A stretch of 64,000 nt of DNA from CAZLCC01 sp964570845 (GCA_964570845.1 CAZMZB010000002.1:62001-126000), one strand, 5' to 3'; positions 16,825 to 24,334 are shown, counted from the first letter of the stretch. The notes: a model not told the origin generated them from the letters alone. Program-made: numbers and translations.

Positions 16825-18195
16825 CTAGCTTGGTTCTTCGGAGTGTTCTTTATCGAGCGACATAAAGCGCAAACGCTCTGGGTGGAAGTATAATTTAATA
16901 CGTCCGGTTGGGCCGTTTCTATGTTTAGCAATAAAGAGGTCGGTAATGTGTTGATTATCTGTGTCTGGGTTGTAATAATCTTCCCTATAGAGGAACATCA
17001 CAATATCGGCATCTTGCTCGATCGAACCAGATTCGCGTAAATCAGCAAGTTGTGGAATTTGCGGGTTGCGATTTTCAACCGAACGACTGAGCTGTGAAAG
17101 TGCGACAACAGGTACATTTAATTCCCTGGCAATCATTTTAAGACCGCGCGAAATCTCACTCACCTCTTGCACGCGGTTGTCGTTATTATTTCTTCCACTT
17201 GATTGCATCAGCTGAAGATAGTCAACAATAATAAGTCCTAAGGGATGGTTGTGAGCTTCTCGGCGCGCTTTGGTGCGTATTTCAAGCACACTCATACCCG
17301 GAGTGTCATCAATATAAATTGGTGCCTCAGCCATCTCGCCCATAGCTTCAGAGAGTTTCCCAAAATCATCATCGCTGAGGTTGCCGGTTCTAATATTCCA
17401 TGCGTCAACGCCTGATGCTTCCGCTAGCATACGATCAACCAGCTGTTCTTTGCTCATCTCTAAGCTAAACACAAGGACAGCCTGTTTTTGTTGAGTAGCG
17501 ATGTTATAAGCAAGATTAAGGGCGAACGTTGACTTACCCATCGCAGGGCGGGCTGCTAATACTAATAAATCAGATTTTTGCAAGCCAGCTGTCATATTAT
17601 CAAGGTCGCGATAGCCTGTTTTCACACCACGTAGCTTATTTTTGTCACGATGCAGCTCTTCCATGCGGTCAAAGCTTTCAGTTAAGATTTTTTCCAGACT
17701 TACTAAGTCTTGTTTTAGTGATGTATCACTCACAGAGAACAGCTGGGCTTCCGCGCGTTCTAAAAGTTCTTGTGTATTCTGATCCGCATCATAGCCAAGC
17801 TCCGCAATGTCACTACTTGCTTTGATGAGTCGTCTTCTAATAGCATTTTGTTCAATGAGTTCAGCATATGCACTGGCATGTGCAGCAGTCGGTACATAGT
17901 TTGTCAGTTCTGTTAAATAAGCCGAACCGCCCACCTTATCAAGTTCTTTTTTACGCTTGAGCTCGTCGCTTAGTGTTAGTAAATCAACTGGTCTGTGTCG
18001 TTCGTATAATCGCAGCATGGCATCGAAAATAGCTGCATGTCGCTTGTCATAAAAATCAGCACCGGAAATCTTATCACTGACATCTGCAAGTACTTCTTCG
18101 TCAATCAAAATTGCGCCGAGCAGACTCCTCTCAGCATCAATATTCTGCGGAGGTACTTTTCCGGTTGACGTGGTTTCTTTAGTTTTAGCTGACAT
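16825..18195 (-). CDS. dnaB: Replicative DNA helicase DnaB
   Basis: The protein of about 456 residues is full length. The N-terminal domain (PPQNIDAERSLLGAIL) is followed by a RecA-like motor with Walker A ARPAMGKST, Walker B LIIVDYLQLM, the QLSRSVENR stretch and the GSIEQDADIVMFLYR block. DnaB unwinds DNA ahead of the replisome and recruits primase. I place the start at the ATG 18195 because GGGGAGAAGAG lies directly before it. An in-frame GTG 18 bases further upstream is a poorer choice. The start overlaps the dnaX stop by 11 bases. Confidence 0.96.
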   Translation of the reverse strand: MSAKTKETTSTGKVPPQNIDAERSLLGAILIDEEVLADVSDKISGADFYDKRHAAIFDAMLRLYERHRPVDLLTLSDELKRKKELDKVGGSAYLTELTNYVPTAAHASAYAELIEQNAIRRRLIKASSDIAELGYDADQNTQELLERAEAQLFSVSDTSLKQDLVSLEKILTESFDRMEELHRDKNKLRGVKTGYRDLDNMTAGLQKSDLLVLAARPAMGKSTFALNLAYNIATQQKQAVLVFSLEMSKEQLVDRMLAEASGVDAWNIRTGNLSDDDFGKLSEAMGEMAEAPIYIDDTPGMSVLEIRTKARREAHNHPLGLIIVDYLQLMQSSGRNNNDNRVQEVSEISRGLKMIARELNVPVVALSQLSRSVENRNPQIPQLADLRESGSIEQDADIVMFLYREDYYNPDTDNQHITDLFIAKHRNGPTGRIKLYFHPERLRFMSLDKEHSEEPS

Positions 18196-19594
18196 GAATC
18201 TCTTCTCCCCCACCCATAATAGCAGCTACATCGCTTGCGAGCTTGTTTCGTGGCGCTCGCGACCCGCTTGTTACACTAATGACCGGGCAGCTACCGCATA
18301 CTGCTTTGATACTCTCAGCTAACATAGAATGATATTTTGTATCTTCTATTTTTTTGCGGTACAAACTATACGCAAAATGCAGCGACAATTGACCGTCTTT
18401 ATATTCCATTTGAGCTCGGCTAAGTACACTATACAGAGGTAAATGATGTTGCTTCACATGCTCCAGTACTTTACTCCAATCAATATCTTTCGGTACTTCA
18501 GAATTATTTTTTATCTCACTCTGAGCTATGGCTGTCGATTGGCCTACCTCCTTCTTTGCTATCGGTTTTTCTTGTACTTCTTCTTTTATGACAGAGTCAA
18601 GCATTAAGCTCGCAGAGGCTACGGGGCTGCTGAGGGCAATTGTTTTTGAAGGAGTGGCGGCAAGTGTTAATACGGTAAGCAGTTTTAATCTTGGGCGATA
18701 GGCTCGTGATACCTCCAGTAGTTCCTCTATGAGTTTTATGTAATGCGTATGGGAAGTTATTTTTTTGCGTAACGATGACAATAACTGATCGGTTAGAATA
18801 ACTGCGGAAACGCCGCTTTCTTCCAGCTGATTCAGTAATGCTATCACTTTCTCTGGTTCGTGGCTGTCAACTGCAGCTAACAGTTCTTCAACACTGGTTT
18901 GTGGCGCTAAACCAAGCGTATTCTCAATCAGTTTTGCAGTAATTTTCTTGCTGCCAACTAGTGAAGCGAGTTGGTCGAGTAGGCTGATACCGTCACGAAA
19001 ACTGCCATCACTATGGGTTGCGATGAGTTTTAGCGCCTCCTCATCAATATTAATTTTCTCTTGCTTTGCAATGTGTGATAAGTGCTTTACCATGTGTACT
19101 TCACTAATTGGCTTAAAGTGGAAGCGCTGCGTACGGCTCACAATGGTTGCAGGTAGTTTATGCGGTTCTGTGGTGGCAAGAATAAAAATAACATGCTCAG
19201 GTGGTTCCTCGAGAGTTTTAAGTAATGCATTAAAACTCTCACCTGTTAACATATGTACTTCGTCAATGATGTATACCTTATATTGCGCTGTCGTTGGAGA
19301 AATGTGCACCTTTTCTCTTAAGTCTCGAATATCATCAATACGACGATTGCTCGCAGCGTCGATTTCGATGATATCTAAGTGGGTTGATTCGTCACTATAA
19401 GGCAGCTTATTAATGTCATGCGCCAAAATTCGAGCAATACTTGTTTTGCCTACGCCTCGTGGACCAGTCAGCAAAAAAGCATGATTCACCCGCCCAGAAG
19501 CAACTGCTGCTTTCAGCACCTCTGTAACATGTTCTTGCCCCACGATTTCATCAAGCGACTTTGAACGATATTTACGATATAACGCCTGCCCCAT
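18185..19594 (-). CDS. dnaX: DNA polymerase III subunit gamma/tau, zinc module deleted
   Basis: The 469-residue clamp-loader ATPase has Walker A GPRGVGKT (44-51), Walker B DEVH (111-114) and the SRTQ sensor (153-156). A variable tau-like tail starts near 330. In most bacteria four cysteines between Walker A and IEIDAASN hold a zinc ion. Here that stretch is only about 14 residues (residues 60-74, INKLPYSDESTHLD) with no cysteine, so the zinc module is gone. No slippery poly-A frameshift site was seen that would make a separate gamma form. The gene heads a long minus-strand run down to cysS. A TATAAT box at 19631-19636 is a likely promoter. Confidence 0.95.
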   Translation of the reverse strand: MGQALYRKYRSKSLDEIVGQEHVTEVLKAAVASGRVNHAFLLTGPRGVGKTSIARILAHDINKLPYSDESTHLDIIEIDAASNRRIDDIRDLREKVHISPTTAQYKVYIIDEVHMLTGESFNALLKTLEEPPEHVIFILATTEPHKLPATIVSRTQRFHFKPISEVHMVKHLSHIAKQEKINIDEEALKLIATHSDGSFRDGISLLDQLASLVGSKKITAKLIENTLGLAPQTSVEELLAAVDSHEPEKVIALLNQLEESGVSAVILTDQLLSSLRKKITSHTHYIKLIEELLEVSRAYRPRLKLLTVLTLAATPSKTIALSSPVASASLMLDSVIKEEVQEKPIAKKEVGQSTAIAQSEIKNNSEVPKDIDWSKVLEHVKQHHLPLYSVLSRAQMEYKDGQLSLHFAYSLYRKKIEDTKYHSMLAESIKAVCGSCPVISVTSGSRAPRNKLASDVAAIMGGGEEIHVS

Positions 19595-19670
19595 AAAACT
19601 GTTTCTTTTCCTCTACTTTTCTCACCCACTATTATACGGTGTTTATCAGTATTTTTTAAAGACAAACAAA

Positions 19671-19711
19671 AAATAACAACATCCTAACAGGAGTATAGTA
19701 TGTTGTTATTT
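19671..19711. terminator. Perfect 12-bp hairpin in the dnaX upstream region
   Basis: AAATAACAACAT (19671-19682) and ATGTTGTTATTT (19700-19711) are a perfect inverted repeat with a 17-base loop, A/T runs on both sides and no gene inside. It could end a short transcript on either strand or insulate dnaX from the divergent cassette at 19870. No coding gene upstream on either strand obviously needs it. Confidence 0.5.
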
Positions 19712-19749
19712 TAAAGCACTGCAGTAGCACAAGACAGATGCGCTAGATA

Positions 19750-19778
19750 TTGACATGATTATTTATATATGCTAATAT
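19750..19778 (+). promoter_or_regulatory. Sigma70-like promoter of the 19870 gene
   Basis: TTGACA (19750-19755), a 17-base spacer and TAATAT (19773-19778). The predicted 5' untranslated region of about 85 bases holds a hairpin (CTGTGGAC with GTTCACAG, about 19817-19837) before the GGGAG and ATG at 19870. Confidence 0.65.
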
Positions 19779-19869
19779 AATACAGTACTTTAATAATTTA
19801 GCATTTTCAGTATAAAGCTGTGGACTGCGTGTTCACAGAAACCATTCCAACTTCCTGAAAGGGAGAAAT

Positions 19870-20292
19870 ATGCACTTCAAGGCTGTTCTGACGCTCATTA
19901 TGGCGGGACTGCTACTCACTTCCCTCAGCGGAAGCGCGACTGCTAACGGGGAGACCCACGAGTTTCCTGCTATGTCTTGTAAGGACAAGGTAGAGCTGAA
20001 TCATTCGTGCCTTTTGACCTTTTTCGGGTCAGTTGCTGATCATGTGAAAAAGAAATTCCAAGTATCTGTGCGCACCGAGGGCTACAATGTTGTTATGCAC
20101 TGTGGCGTTGAAGTAAAGGTAAGCGCTCGTCGTCACGTCACTCGGATTTGGCGGGGTGTTCGATTTAGTAGAAAACAGTTTGAGTCTATTAGGGACAGAC
20201 TTGTTAGCCGGGTCCAACAGCAGGTGCGCAAAGAGGTAGCTAAATCACCCTCGGACACTTGTTCAGCTTCCGGGGAGGTAGATTACAGCTAG
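19870..20292 (+). CDS. Small secreted orphan protein (cassette 1)
   Basis: The 140-residue protein has a clear Sec signal peptide. MHFK is followed by a hydrophobic core (residues 5-19) and a probable cleavage after A25 in SATA-NG. The mature part is basic with four cysteines (C37, C47, C78, C131), enough for two disulphides, and a helical segment at 100-125. I know no family for it. It stands alone with its own promoter, 5' hairpin and 3' hairpin. Its codons look richer in G and C (for example CTG, GTG, CGC, GAG) than those of neighbouring genes. The start is supported by GGGAG eight bases before the ATG. A secreted effector or surface factor is one idea; nothing in the sequence proves it. 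Confidence 0.6.
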   Translation: MHFKAVLTLIMAGLLLTSLSGSATANGETHEFPAMSCKDKVELNHSCLLTFFGSVADHVKKKFQVSVRTEGYNVVMHCGVEVKVSARRHVTRIWRGVRFSRKQFESIRDRLVSRVQQQVRKEVAKSPSDTCSASGEVDYS

Positions 20293-20303
20293 TGTGGAAT
20301 GAC

Positions 20304-20342
20304 TTCAGGTCGGTGCGTTCTGCTAGATCGCACTGACCTGAA
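20304..20342 (+). terminator. Strong 3' hairpin of cassette 1
   Basis: TTCAGGTCGGTGCG (20304-20317) pairs with CGCACTGACCTGAA (20329-20342), 14 bp with one G-T pair and an 11-base loop, starting 12 bases after the stop. It is followed by ACATTTTCTT, so it may terminate transcription and protect the 3' end. Confidence 0.65.
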
Positions 20343-20398
20343 ACATTTTCTTAATGCAGTATACAGCTTTAAATCTGAATAGCTATGTAATTTTATAT

Positions 20399-20908
20399 TT
20401 ACAATCCAGCTTCAACTGCTGCCCATTCGGCATCTGGATTGTCTTCTGGAATGATGATACTAACTTGATCACCTACGTTGGCTTTGAAATACGTCACGCT
20501 GGCAAGTAGAATTCTATATTCTTTGCCGCCAACCTCGACATAATACGCACCATCGTGCTGCACTAGTGTGCCAATAACTTGTTTTCTGGCAACAGGACCA
20601 ATCTGCTTATAAAGAAAGCCGCCGTCATCAGCAATGGTGAGTTTTAAAATATCACCTTCAACTAACTTTGACTTACTGGCATAGTTTGCTGGCACGGGAT
20701 AGGTCTTTCCATCAGGACCAATCATTGATTGTCCATCAAAGACACCCTCAATCACCTTGCCAGCGATTTCTTCAGTCACTTCTTTTTGTACCACAGGATC
20801 TTCGCCTACAAGGCTGATTAATAACTCTTTTGCAGCCGCTAAGTTTGTCTCAGCGTCCTGTAGCAACGATCTTAATCGCTTTACTTGTTTTTCTGGTAAT
20901 TCAGACAT
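20399..20908 (-). CDS. Conserved CPR-type hypothetical protein with N-terminal coiled coil
   Basis: In this 169-residue protein, residues 1-35 form a charged amphipathic helix (KRLRSLLQDAETNLAAAKELL) suited to a coiled coil. A beta-rich part follows, with GPDGKTYPVPANYASKSKLVEGD (about 65-87) and a C-terminal repeat of similar strand pattern. I recall proteins of this layout from Saccharibacteria and other CPR genomes without assigned function. It is soluble and acidic with no signal peptide. It lies downstream of rplJ-rplL but is separated from them by a terminator and has its own promoter. A role in transcription or translation is possible only by context. Confidence 0.75.
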   Translation of the reverse strand: MSELPEKQVKRLRSLLQDAETNLAAAKELLISLVGEDPVVQKEVTEEIAGKVIEGVFDGQSMIGPDGKTYPVPANYASKSKLVEGDILKLTIADDGGFLYKQIGPVARKQVIGTLVQHDGAYYVEVGGKEYRILLASVTYFKANVGDQVSIIIPEDNPDAEWAAVEAGL

Positions 20909-20955
20909 ACTCGCATTTTCCTTTGTCTGTTTTTATGTCAATTAGTATTACGCTG

Positions 20956-20984
20956 AGGTTAGCATTTATGGAACTTAGAGTCAA
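20956..20984 (-). promoter_or_regulatory. Promoter of the 20399-20908 gene
   Basis: On the minus strand, TTGACT (20979-20984) and TAACCT (20956-20961) are separated by 17 bases. They lie about 50 bases before the ATG at 20908, beyond the rplJ-rplL terminator. Confidence 0.55.
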
Positions 20985-21043
20985 GCTAAAATTATCCACA
21001 CGACTTTCAGGGGTACTAAGAAAAGCGTTGTAATTTAACAAAT

Positions 21044-21075
21044 AAAAAGTACCCACGATTTGATTTTCGTGGGTA
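21044..21075 (-). terminator. Terminator of the rplJ-rplL operon
   Basis: On the minus strand TACCCACGA and TCGTGGGTA form a 9-bp stem, followed by CTTTTTATTT. It lies 28 bases past the rplL stop. Confidence 0.85.
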
Positions 21076-21102
21076 TGTTTCGTAGCGTGAGTTTATATCA
21101 AA

Positions 21103-21522
21103 CTAGCTAAGCTCAACGACTGCACCTGCCTCTTCAAGTGTTTTCTTCGCAGCTTCAGCCTCTTCTTTAGCTACCTTTTCTTTCACAGCCTTTGGAGCAC
21201 CGTCAACGATTGCTTTCGCTTCACCGAGCCCAAGACCAGTTACTTCTTTCACAGCTTTGATAACTGCTACTTTCTGAGCACCTGCATCTTTAAGGGTAAC
21301 GGTAAATTCACTTTGTTCTTCAGTAGCCTCACCACCAGCGTCACCGCCAGCAGCGGGAACAGCTACAGCTGCAGCTGGTGCAGCAGCACTGACGCCCCAC
21401 TCTTCTTCAAGATGCTTCACAACTTCGCTAAGCTCTAGTGCACTTAGTTTGTTTAGTTCATCTACAATTTTCTTTTGAGCTGTATTCAGCTCTACAGTTT
21501 TCTTCTCTTCTGCGTCTGCCAT
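21103..21522 (-). CDS. rplL: 50S ribosomal protein bL12 (L7/L12)
   Basis: The 139-residue protein has an N-terminal dimerisation helix (ALELSEVVKHLEEEWGVSA), an Ala/Val/Gly hinge and the C-terminal factor-binding domain with VKEVTGLGLGEAKAIVDGAPK. It is slightly longer than the usual 120-128 residues because of an extended N-terminus and hinge. It forms the stalk that recruits elongation factors. It is cotranscribed 30 bases after rplJ and ends at a strong terminator. Confidence 0.97.
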   Translation of the reverse strand: MADAEEKKTVELNTAQKKIVDELNKLSALELSEVVKHLEEEWGVSAAAPAAAVAVPAAGGDAGGEATEEQSEFTVTLKDAGAQKVAVIKAVKEVTGLGLGEAKAIVDGAPKAVKEKVAKEEAEAAKKTLEEAGAVVELS

Positions 21523-21552
21523 AATATATTCTCCTTTTATCTAATGTATTCT

Positions 21553-22083
21553 TTATGCCATTTTTTCAGCACGTTGGCTTAATACTTGAGCAAAACCGCG
21601 CTGTGCGCCATTTGCTACGCCCAAGAAGCCAGTTAGCGGTGCGGCGATTGTGCCGACGACCATACCTCGAAGCTGATCTTTGCTTGGAAGATCTGCGAGG
21701 GCTTTGACTGCTGCTGTATCCAGTGCAGCGCCTGTTGCGTCATATCCTGAAACAAGCTTTAATTCCTTATGCTTTTTTGCAAAAGCAGCTAAAACTTGAG
21801 CAGGTGCCACCTCATCTTCATTGCTAAATGCATAAAGCAATTGCCCTTCGAGCAATTTCGTATCACTTTTCTTGAAAGTATCACTTTGGCTAAGCGCAAC
21901 ACGTACAAGTCGATTCTTCACCACTTTGATGGTGATGTTTGCTTCTCGTGCTTGTTTTCTTAGCTCTTGCATGTCAGCCACGCTTAAGCCCGTATAGGCG
22001 GCAGCGGTAACAGCTTTTGCATTTGCAAAAAGATCGGATAGCTCTGCAACTAAGGCTTGTTTCTTATCTTTTGTAATTGCCAT
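21553..22083 (-). CDS. rplJ: 50S ribosomal protein uL10
   Basis: The 176-residue protein matches L10: a start with KDKKQALVAELSDLF, then VVKNRLVRVAL and a C-terminal helix that would carry bL12 dimers. It anchors the stalk to 23S rRNA. Upstream lie a typical L10 leader and an intrinsic terminator, so excess L10 should repress its own operon by attenuation. Confidence 0.96.
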   Translation of the reverse strand: MAITKDKKQALVAELSDLFANAKAVTAAAYTGLSVADMQELRKQAREANITIKVVKNRLVRVALSQSDTFKKSDTKLLEGQLLYAFSNEDEVAPAQVLAAFAKKHKELKLVSGYDATGAALDTAAVKALADLPSKDQLRGMVVGTIAAPLTGFLGVANGAQRGFAQVLSQRAEKMA

Positions 22084-22146
22084 TTCGTTAAGAACTCCTC
22101 TCTTATTTACTGATTAAATTGTAAACGTACACTTTTTACGAGCATT

Positions 22147-22183
22147 AAAAAAAGTCTTTGATTCTCGCACTACCAAAGACTTT
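22147..22183 (-). terminator. Attenuator terminator in the rplJ leader
   Basis: On the minus strand AAAGTCTTTG and CAAAGACTTT make a 10-bp stem with a 13-base loop, and a T run follows directly. It sits between the L10 leader fold and the rplJ start, the usual position of the attenuator. Confidence 0.85.
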
Positions 22184-22268
22184 AAGCATAAACAAATTGT
22201 TTGTTCATTCCTCGGTAGCAGATTAAGTTCCAGTTCCCCTTCACAGCTACTGTCTCTGGTAATGTTCA
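22184..22268 (-). ncRNA. Ribosomal protein L10 leader (cis-regulatory RNA)
   Basis: The minus-strand transcript contains the hallmark ATTACCAGAGACAGTAG, then TTAATCTGCTACCGAGG. CAGTAG can pair with CTGCTAC/CTACTG-type partners as in known L10 leaders (Rfam L10_leader consensus, from memory). It mimics the L10-binding site of 23S rRNA. With the terminator just downstream it forms a complete autoregulatory unit. Confidence 0.85.
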
Positions 22269-22274
22269 CCTTGC

Positions 22275-22303
22275 AGTGTAACAAAAAGTTGTTCATGCGT
22301 CAA
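22275..22303 (-). promoter_or_regulatory. Promoter of the rplJ-rplL operon
   Basis: On the minus strand TTGACG (22298-22303), a 17-base spacer and TACACT (22275-22280). Transcription should begin near 22268, exactly at the start of the L10 leader. Confidence 0.8.
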
Positions 22304-22323
22304 CATGTATTCGCATTTTGCGG

Positions 22324-22352
22324 TTGACATTGGAAAATAGGTGCGGTAAAAA
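22324..22352 (+). promoter_or_regulatory. Possible divergent promoter toward cassette 2
   Basis: TTGACA (22324-22329) is followed after 17 bases by TAAAAA, a weak -10. The 22084-22578 stretch holds no gene. It contains the rplJ leader and promoter on the minus strand, this promoter-like sequence and a stem-forming element on the plus strand. The rest (about 22430-22550) shows nothing I can name. Confidence 0.35.
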
Positions 22353-22370
22353 TGTATGCATGGTGTTTAA

Positions 22371-22430
22371 TCAATTCATTGTCGCAGACATTCGCGGGCT
22401 CAGCCTCGTGATTTTTGCATGATGAATTGA
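22371..22430 (+). other. Stem-forming element upstream of cassette 2
   Basis: TCAATTCAT (22371-22379) and ATGAATTGA (22422-22430) are a perfect 9-bp inverted repeat enclosing 42 bases, with a smaller GC-rich fold inside (GGGCTCAGCCT). If the promoter at 22324 is real, this would form in the long 5' leader of the 22579 gene. It could also be a small RNA. Confidence 0.35.
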
Positions 22431-22553
22431 GCATCAAATCGGGACTCTAAACAGCGAAACGAGCTCAATTCCATCCGGAAGCGAGCACGTTTTTATTTTT
22501 GGGGCGAGAAGAGCCTCAAGGAAAAAACTTAAAGGGGTCTCGAAGTACATTAC

Positions 22554-22567
22554 AATCAACCGAAAGG
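22554..22567 (+). repeat. Left arm of a 14-bp inverted repeat around cassette 2
   Basis: AATCAACCGAAAGG is the perfect reverse complement of CCTTTCGGTTGATT at 22967-22980. The arm overlaps the ribosome-binding region (GAAAGGAAGG) of the 22579 gene, so pairing of the mRNA ends could hide it. Confidence 0.8.
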
Positions 22568-22578
22568 AAGGTAAACCA

Positions 22579-22911
22579 GTGGTTGACATTGGTGAACTTA
22601 GGCGTGAGTTTACGTCGAGCATCGTTGACTCTTTGTTGCGGAGTAAGTTCAGCAGTCATGAGGCAGCTGTCAACATCTATTCCTTCGCAACGAGGCAAGA
22701 TATGAATGTTTCGACGCTGGCAGTATCGTGCCAAGTAGTTCGAGAGCTTCGGGCTCGCGAGCAGCAAGGAGAGGTGCTCACGGTAGAGGCACAGTGTTTC
22801 GTTGAGATGTACGACCGCTGTCGCCGCGAAGGCCGCTCAATTGACGTGCGACCGCCGTCAAAAAAAGATGGGCAGATGGTGCTGTCTGACGCTGCTCTAG
22901 CTCCAAGCTGA
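22579..22911 (+). CDS. Small orphan protein (cassette 2)
   Basis: GTG 22579 follows AAGGAAGG and opens a 110-residue frame. The protein is helical, with Arg-rich helices (CQVVRELRAREQQGE, about 51-65, and DRCRREGRSIDVRPPSKK, about 79-96) and two further cysteines. It has no signal peptide and no family I recognise. The plus-strand reading is favoured by the ribosome-binding site and the 3' hairpin just after the stop. Overlapping minus-strand frames lack both. Codon choice is visibly more GC rich than in tmk next door. Function unknown. Confidence 0.5.
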   Translation: MVDIGELRREFTSSIVDSLLRSKFSSHEAAVNIYSFATRQDMNVSTLAVSCQVVRELRAREQQGEVLTVEAQCFVEMYDRCRREGRSIDVRPPSKKDGQMVLSDAALAPS

Positions 22912-22922
22912 GCTTTCGTCGT

Positions 22923-22953
22923 AGGGGTGAGCGGAATTGTTTCGCTCACCCCT
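22923..22953 (+). terminator. Strong 3' hairpin of cassette 2
   Basis: AGGGGTGAGCG (22923-22933) and CGCTCACCCCT (22943-22953) form a perfect 11-bp stem with a 9-base loop, beginning 12 bases after the stop. There is no T run, so it may be an RNA-stability or processing element as much as a terminator. Confidence 0.6.
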
Positions 22954-22966
22954 CGGGCAGCACTAA

Positions 22967-22980
22967 CCTTTCGGTTGATT
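22967..22980 (+). repeat. Right arm of the 14-bp inverted repeat around cassette 2
   Basis: CCTTTCGGTTGATT, the perfect reverse complement of 22554-22567. Its last base is the final base of the tmk stop codon. No target-site duplication is visible outside the arms. Confidence 0.8.
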
Positions 22981-23612
22981 TATTTTATTTCTTGAATTTG
23001 TTTCCAAATTTCTTCGTGAATTTCTTCTGGTGATGGGCTTGCGTTGACAACTGGCAAGCCATCTTTTTTGGCGATTTCTAGGTAGCCATTTTCAACTTTT
23101 GTTTGAAAATCATCGCCACGAGACTCGAACGTATCAGGATTTTCTAATTCTCCTCGTTTGGCGATTCTCTTTGTACGCTCTTTTTCGTTCTGTAGACTCA
23201 AAATACACTCAAAGTCCGGGTTTAGGTATTCTTCTCCTGTAAACTCTTTTGTGGTTGCTTCGATTTCGGCAACATCTAACCCTTCGCCATATCCTTGATA
23301 CGCTGCGGTTGAGCGCCAATTTCTGGCAGCAAGTACCCATGCGCCGCGACCCAACGTTGGCATAATGAGCTGTCGGAACAACTCTCTCCGTGCAGCAGTA
23401 AACAGTAATAAATTCGTTCTTCCGTCACGCTCTAGTTTACCATTTTTAATGATTACCCTAAGTTCATCCGCGATTGCAATTCCAGCAGGCTCATGAATTT
23501 CAACTGCTTCAACACCTTCTTTTTCCAGGCGTTCATGCAACAGTTCTACTTGCGTTGATTTACCAGTTCCATCGTGGCCTTCAATGACGATATATTTGCC
23601 ACGCTCAGACAT
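22980..23612 (-). CDS. tmk: Thymidylate kinase
   Basis: The 210-residue P-loop kinase phosphorylates dTMP to dTDP. Walker A is GHDGTGKS (12-19). The DR(Y/W)-type motif appears as AARNWRSTAAYQGYGEG (about 94-110), and a lid-like KERTKRIAKRGE region lies at about 147-158. It follows dcd by two bases, so the two are cotranscribed. Together with the opposing ThyX operon they supply dTTP precursors. Confidence 0.93.
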   Translation of the reverse strand: MSERGKYIVIEGHDGTGKSTQVELLHERLEKEGVEAVEIHEPAGIAIADELRVIIKNGKLERDGRTNLLLFTAARRELFRQLIMPTLGRGAWVLAARNWRSTAAYQGYGEGLDVAEIEATTKEFTGEEYLNPDFECILSLQNEKERTKRIAKRGELENPDTFESRGDDFQTKVENGYLEIAKKDGLPVVNASPSPEEIHEEIWKQIQEIK

Positions 23613-23614
23613 GG

Positions 23615-24334
23615 TTATTTAATGCCTTTTGGCAAGTCTTTTATCATCTTTGGCTTCACCCGAGTGTCTTTATAGGCTCGTGGCAGCAGCTGTTCTGGTG
23701 ACCAGGTCCTAATAAGTTCATCCAAGTTATTGGTATGCTGATACTTCCCGCTTATACCTTTGCGCCCATCGCTATAATCACCTTCAACTTTGCCCGTATG
23801 ATGAAAAATAATCTGCCCAATACGTTCGCCAACTGGTAACACAACGGCCTCGTGTTTATTGAGATTGTAAATTTCAAGGGTAATGCGGTTGATATAGCCA
23901 GGATCAATCCAGCCTGCGTCAAAGCAAACTGCCACGCCATTTCTTCCCCAACTGCTGCGAGAACGAATCTCGCACGCACCGCCAGTTGGTCGAATACCAA
24001 CAAATTCGTGAGTGTGCGCTAAGATTCTTTCGCCTGGTTTTAAAACGATGACTGGATGACTCTTAGGGACATTTTCAAAAAGCGGGTGGTGGTATTTTTC
24101 ACACCATTTTGCATGCGGCATTGCTTCAAGCGGTCCTTTAAAATAGCGTTTGACATCATGCGCATCGAACGGATTATATACGCGATATTCCTCGCTATAT
24201 TCTTGTTTATAAAAATAATAGCCAAGAGTAATATCGAGGCTCGCTTCACTAATATGTGTATCACTAAAAGGCGTACAAACAATCTCACCATCTTTTATTG
24301 CTTGCTTGATTTCTGTATTGCTATAAACTCCCAT
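23615..24334 (-). CDS. dcd: dCTP deaminase (DCD/dUTPase fold)
   Basis: The 239-residue protein shows the DCD signature: RSRSSWGRNGV (124-134), DAGWIDPGYINRITLEIYN (139-157) with the catalytic Glu154, and GERIGQIIF (169-177). It converts dCTP to dUTP; some family members also hydrolyse dUTP to dUMP, which would feed ThyX directly. It is longer than the E. coli enzyme (193 residues), with an insert near 40-100. No separate dut gene is in the window. The promoter region is shared with the divergent ThyX gene. Confidence 0.88.
   Translation of the reverse strand: MGVYSNTEIKQAIKDGEIVCTPFSDTHISEASLDITLGYYFYKQEYSEEYRVYNPFDAHDVKRYFKGPLEAMPHAKWCEKYHHPLFENVPKSHPVIVLKPGERILAHTHEFVGIRPTGGACEIRSRSSWGRNGVAVCFDAGWIDPGYINRITLEIYNLNKHEAVVLPVGERIGQIIFHHTGKVEGDYSDGRKGISGKYQHTNNLDELIRTWSPEQLLPRAYKDTRVKPKMIKDLPKGIK

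Noticed and set aside
18185..18213. Apparent frameshift between dnaX and dnaB
   Set aside because: Both proteins are complete. The overlap is an ordinary coupled stop/start with ATG 18195 behind GGGGAGAAGAG.
22516..22949. Minus-strand frames overlapping the 22579 gene
   Set aside because: They have no ribosome-binding site and would run through the 3' hairpin. The plus-strand frame has AAGGAAGG before its GTG and ends just before the hairpin.
22554..22980. Reading the 14-bp inverted repeat as proof of a transposon
   Set aside because: There is no transposase and no target-site duplication outside the arms, so it is reported only as an inverted repeat of unknown role.
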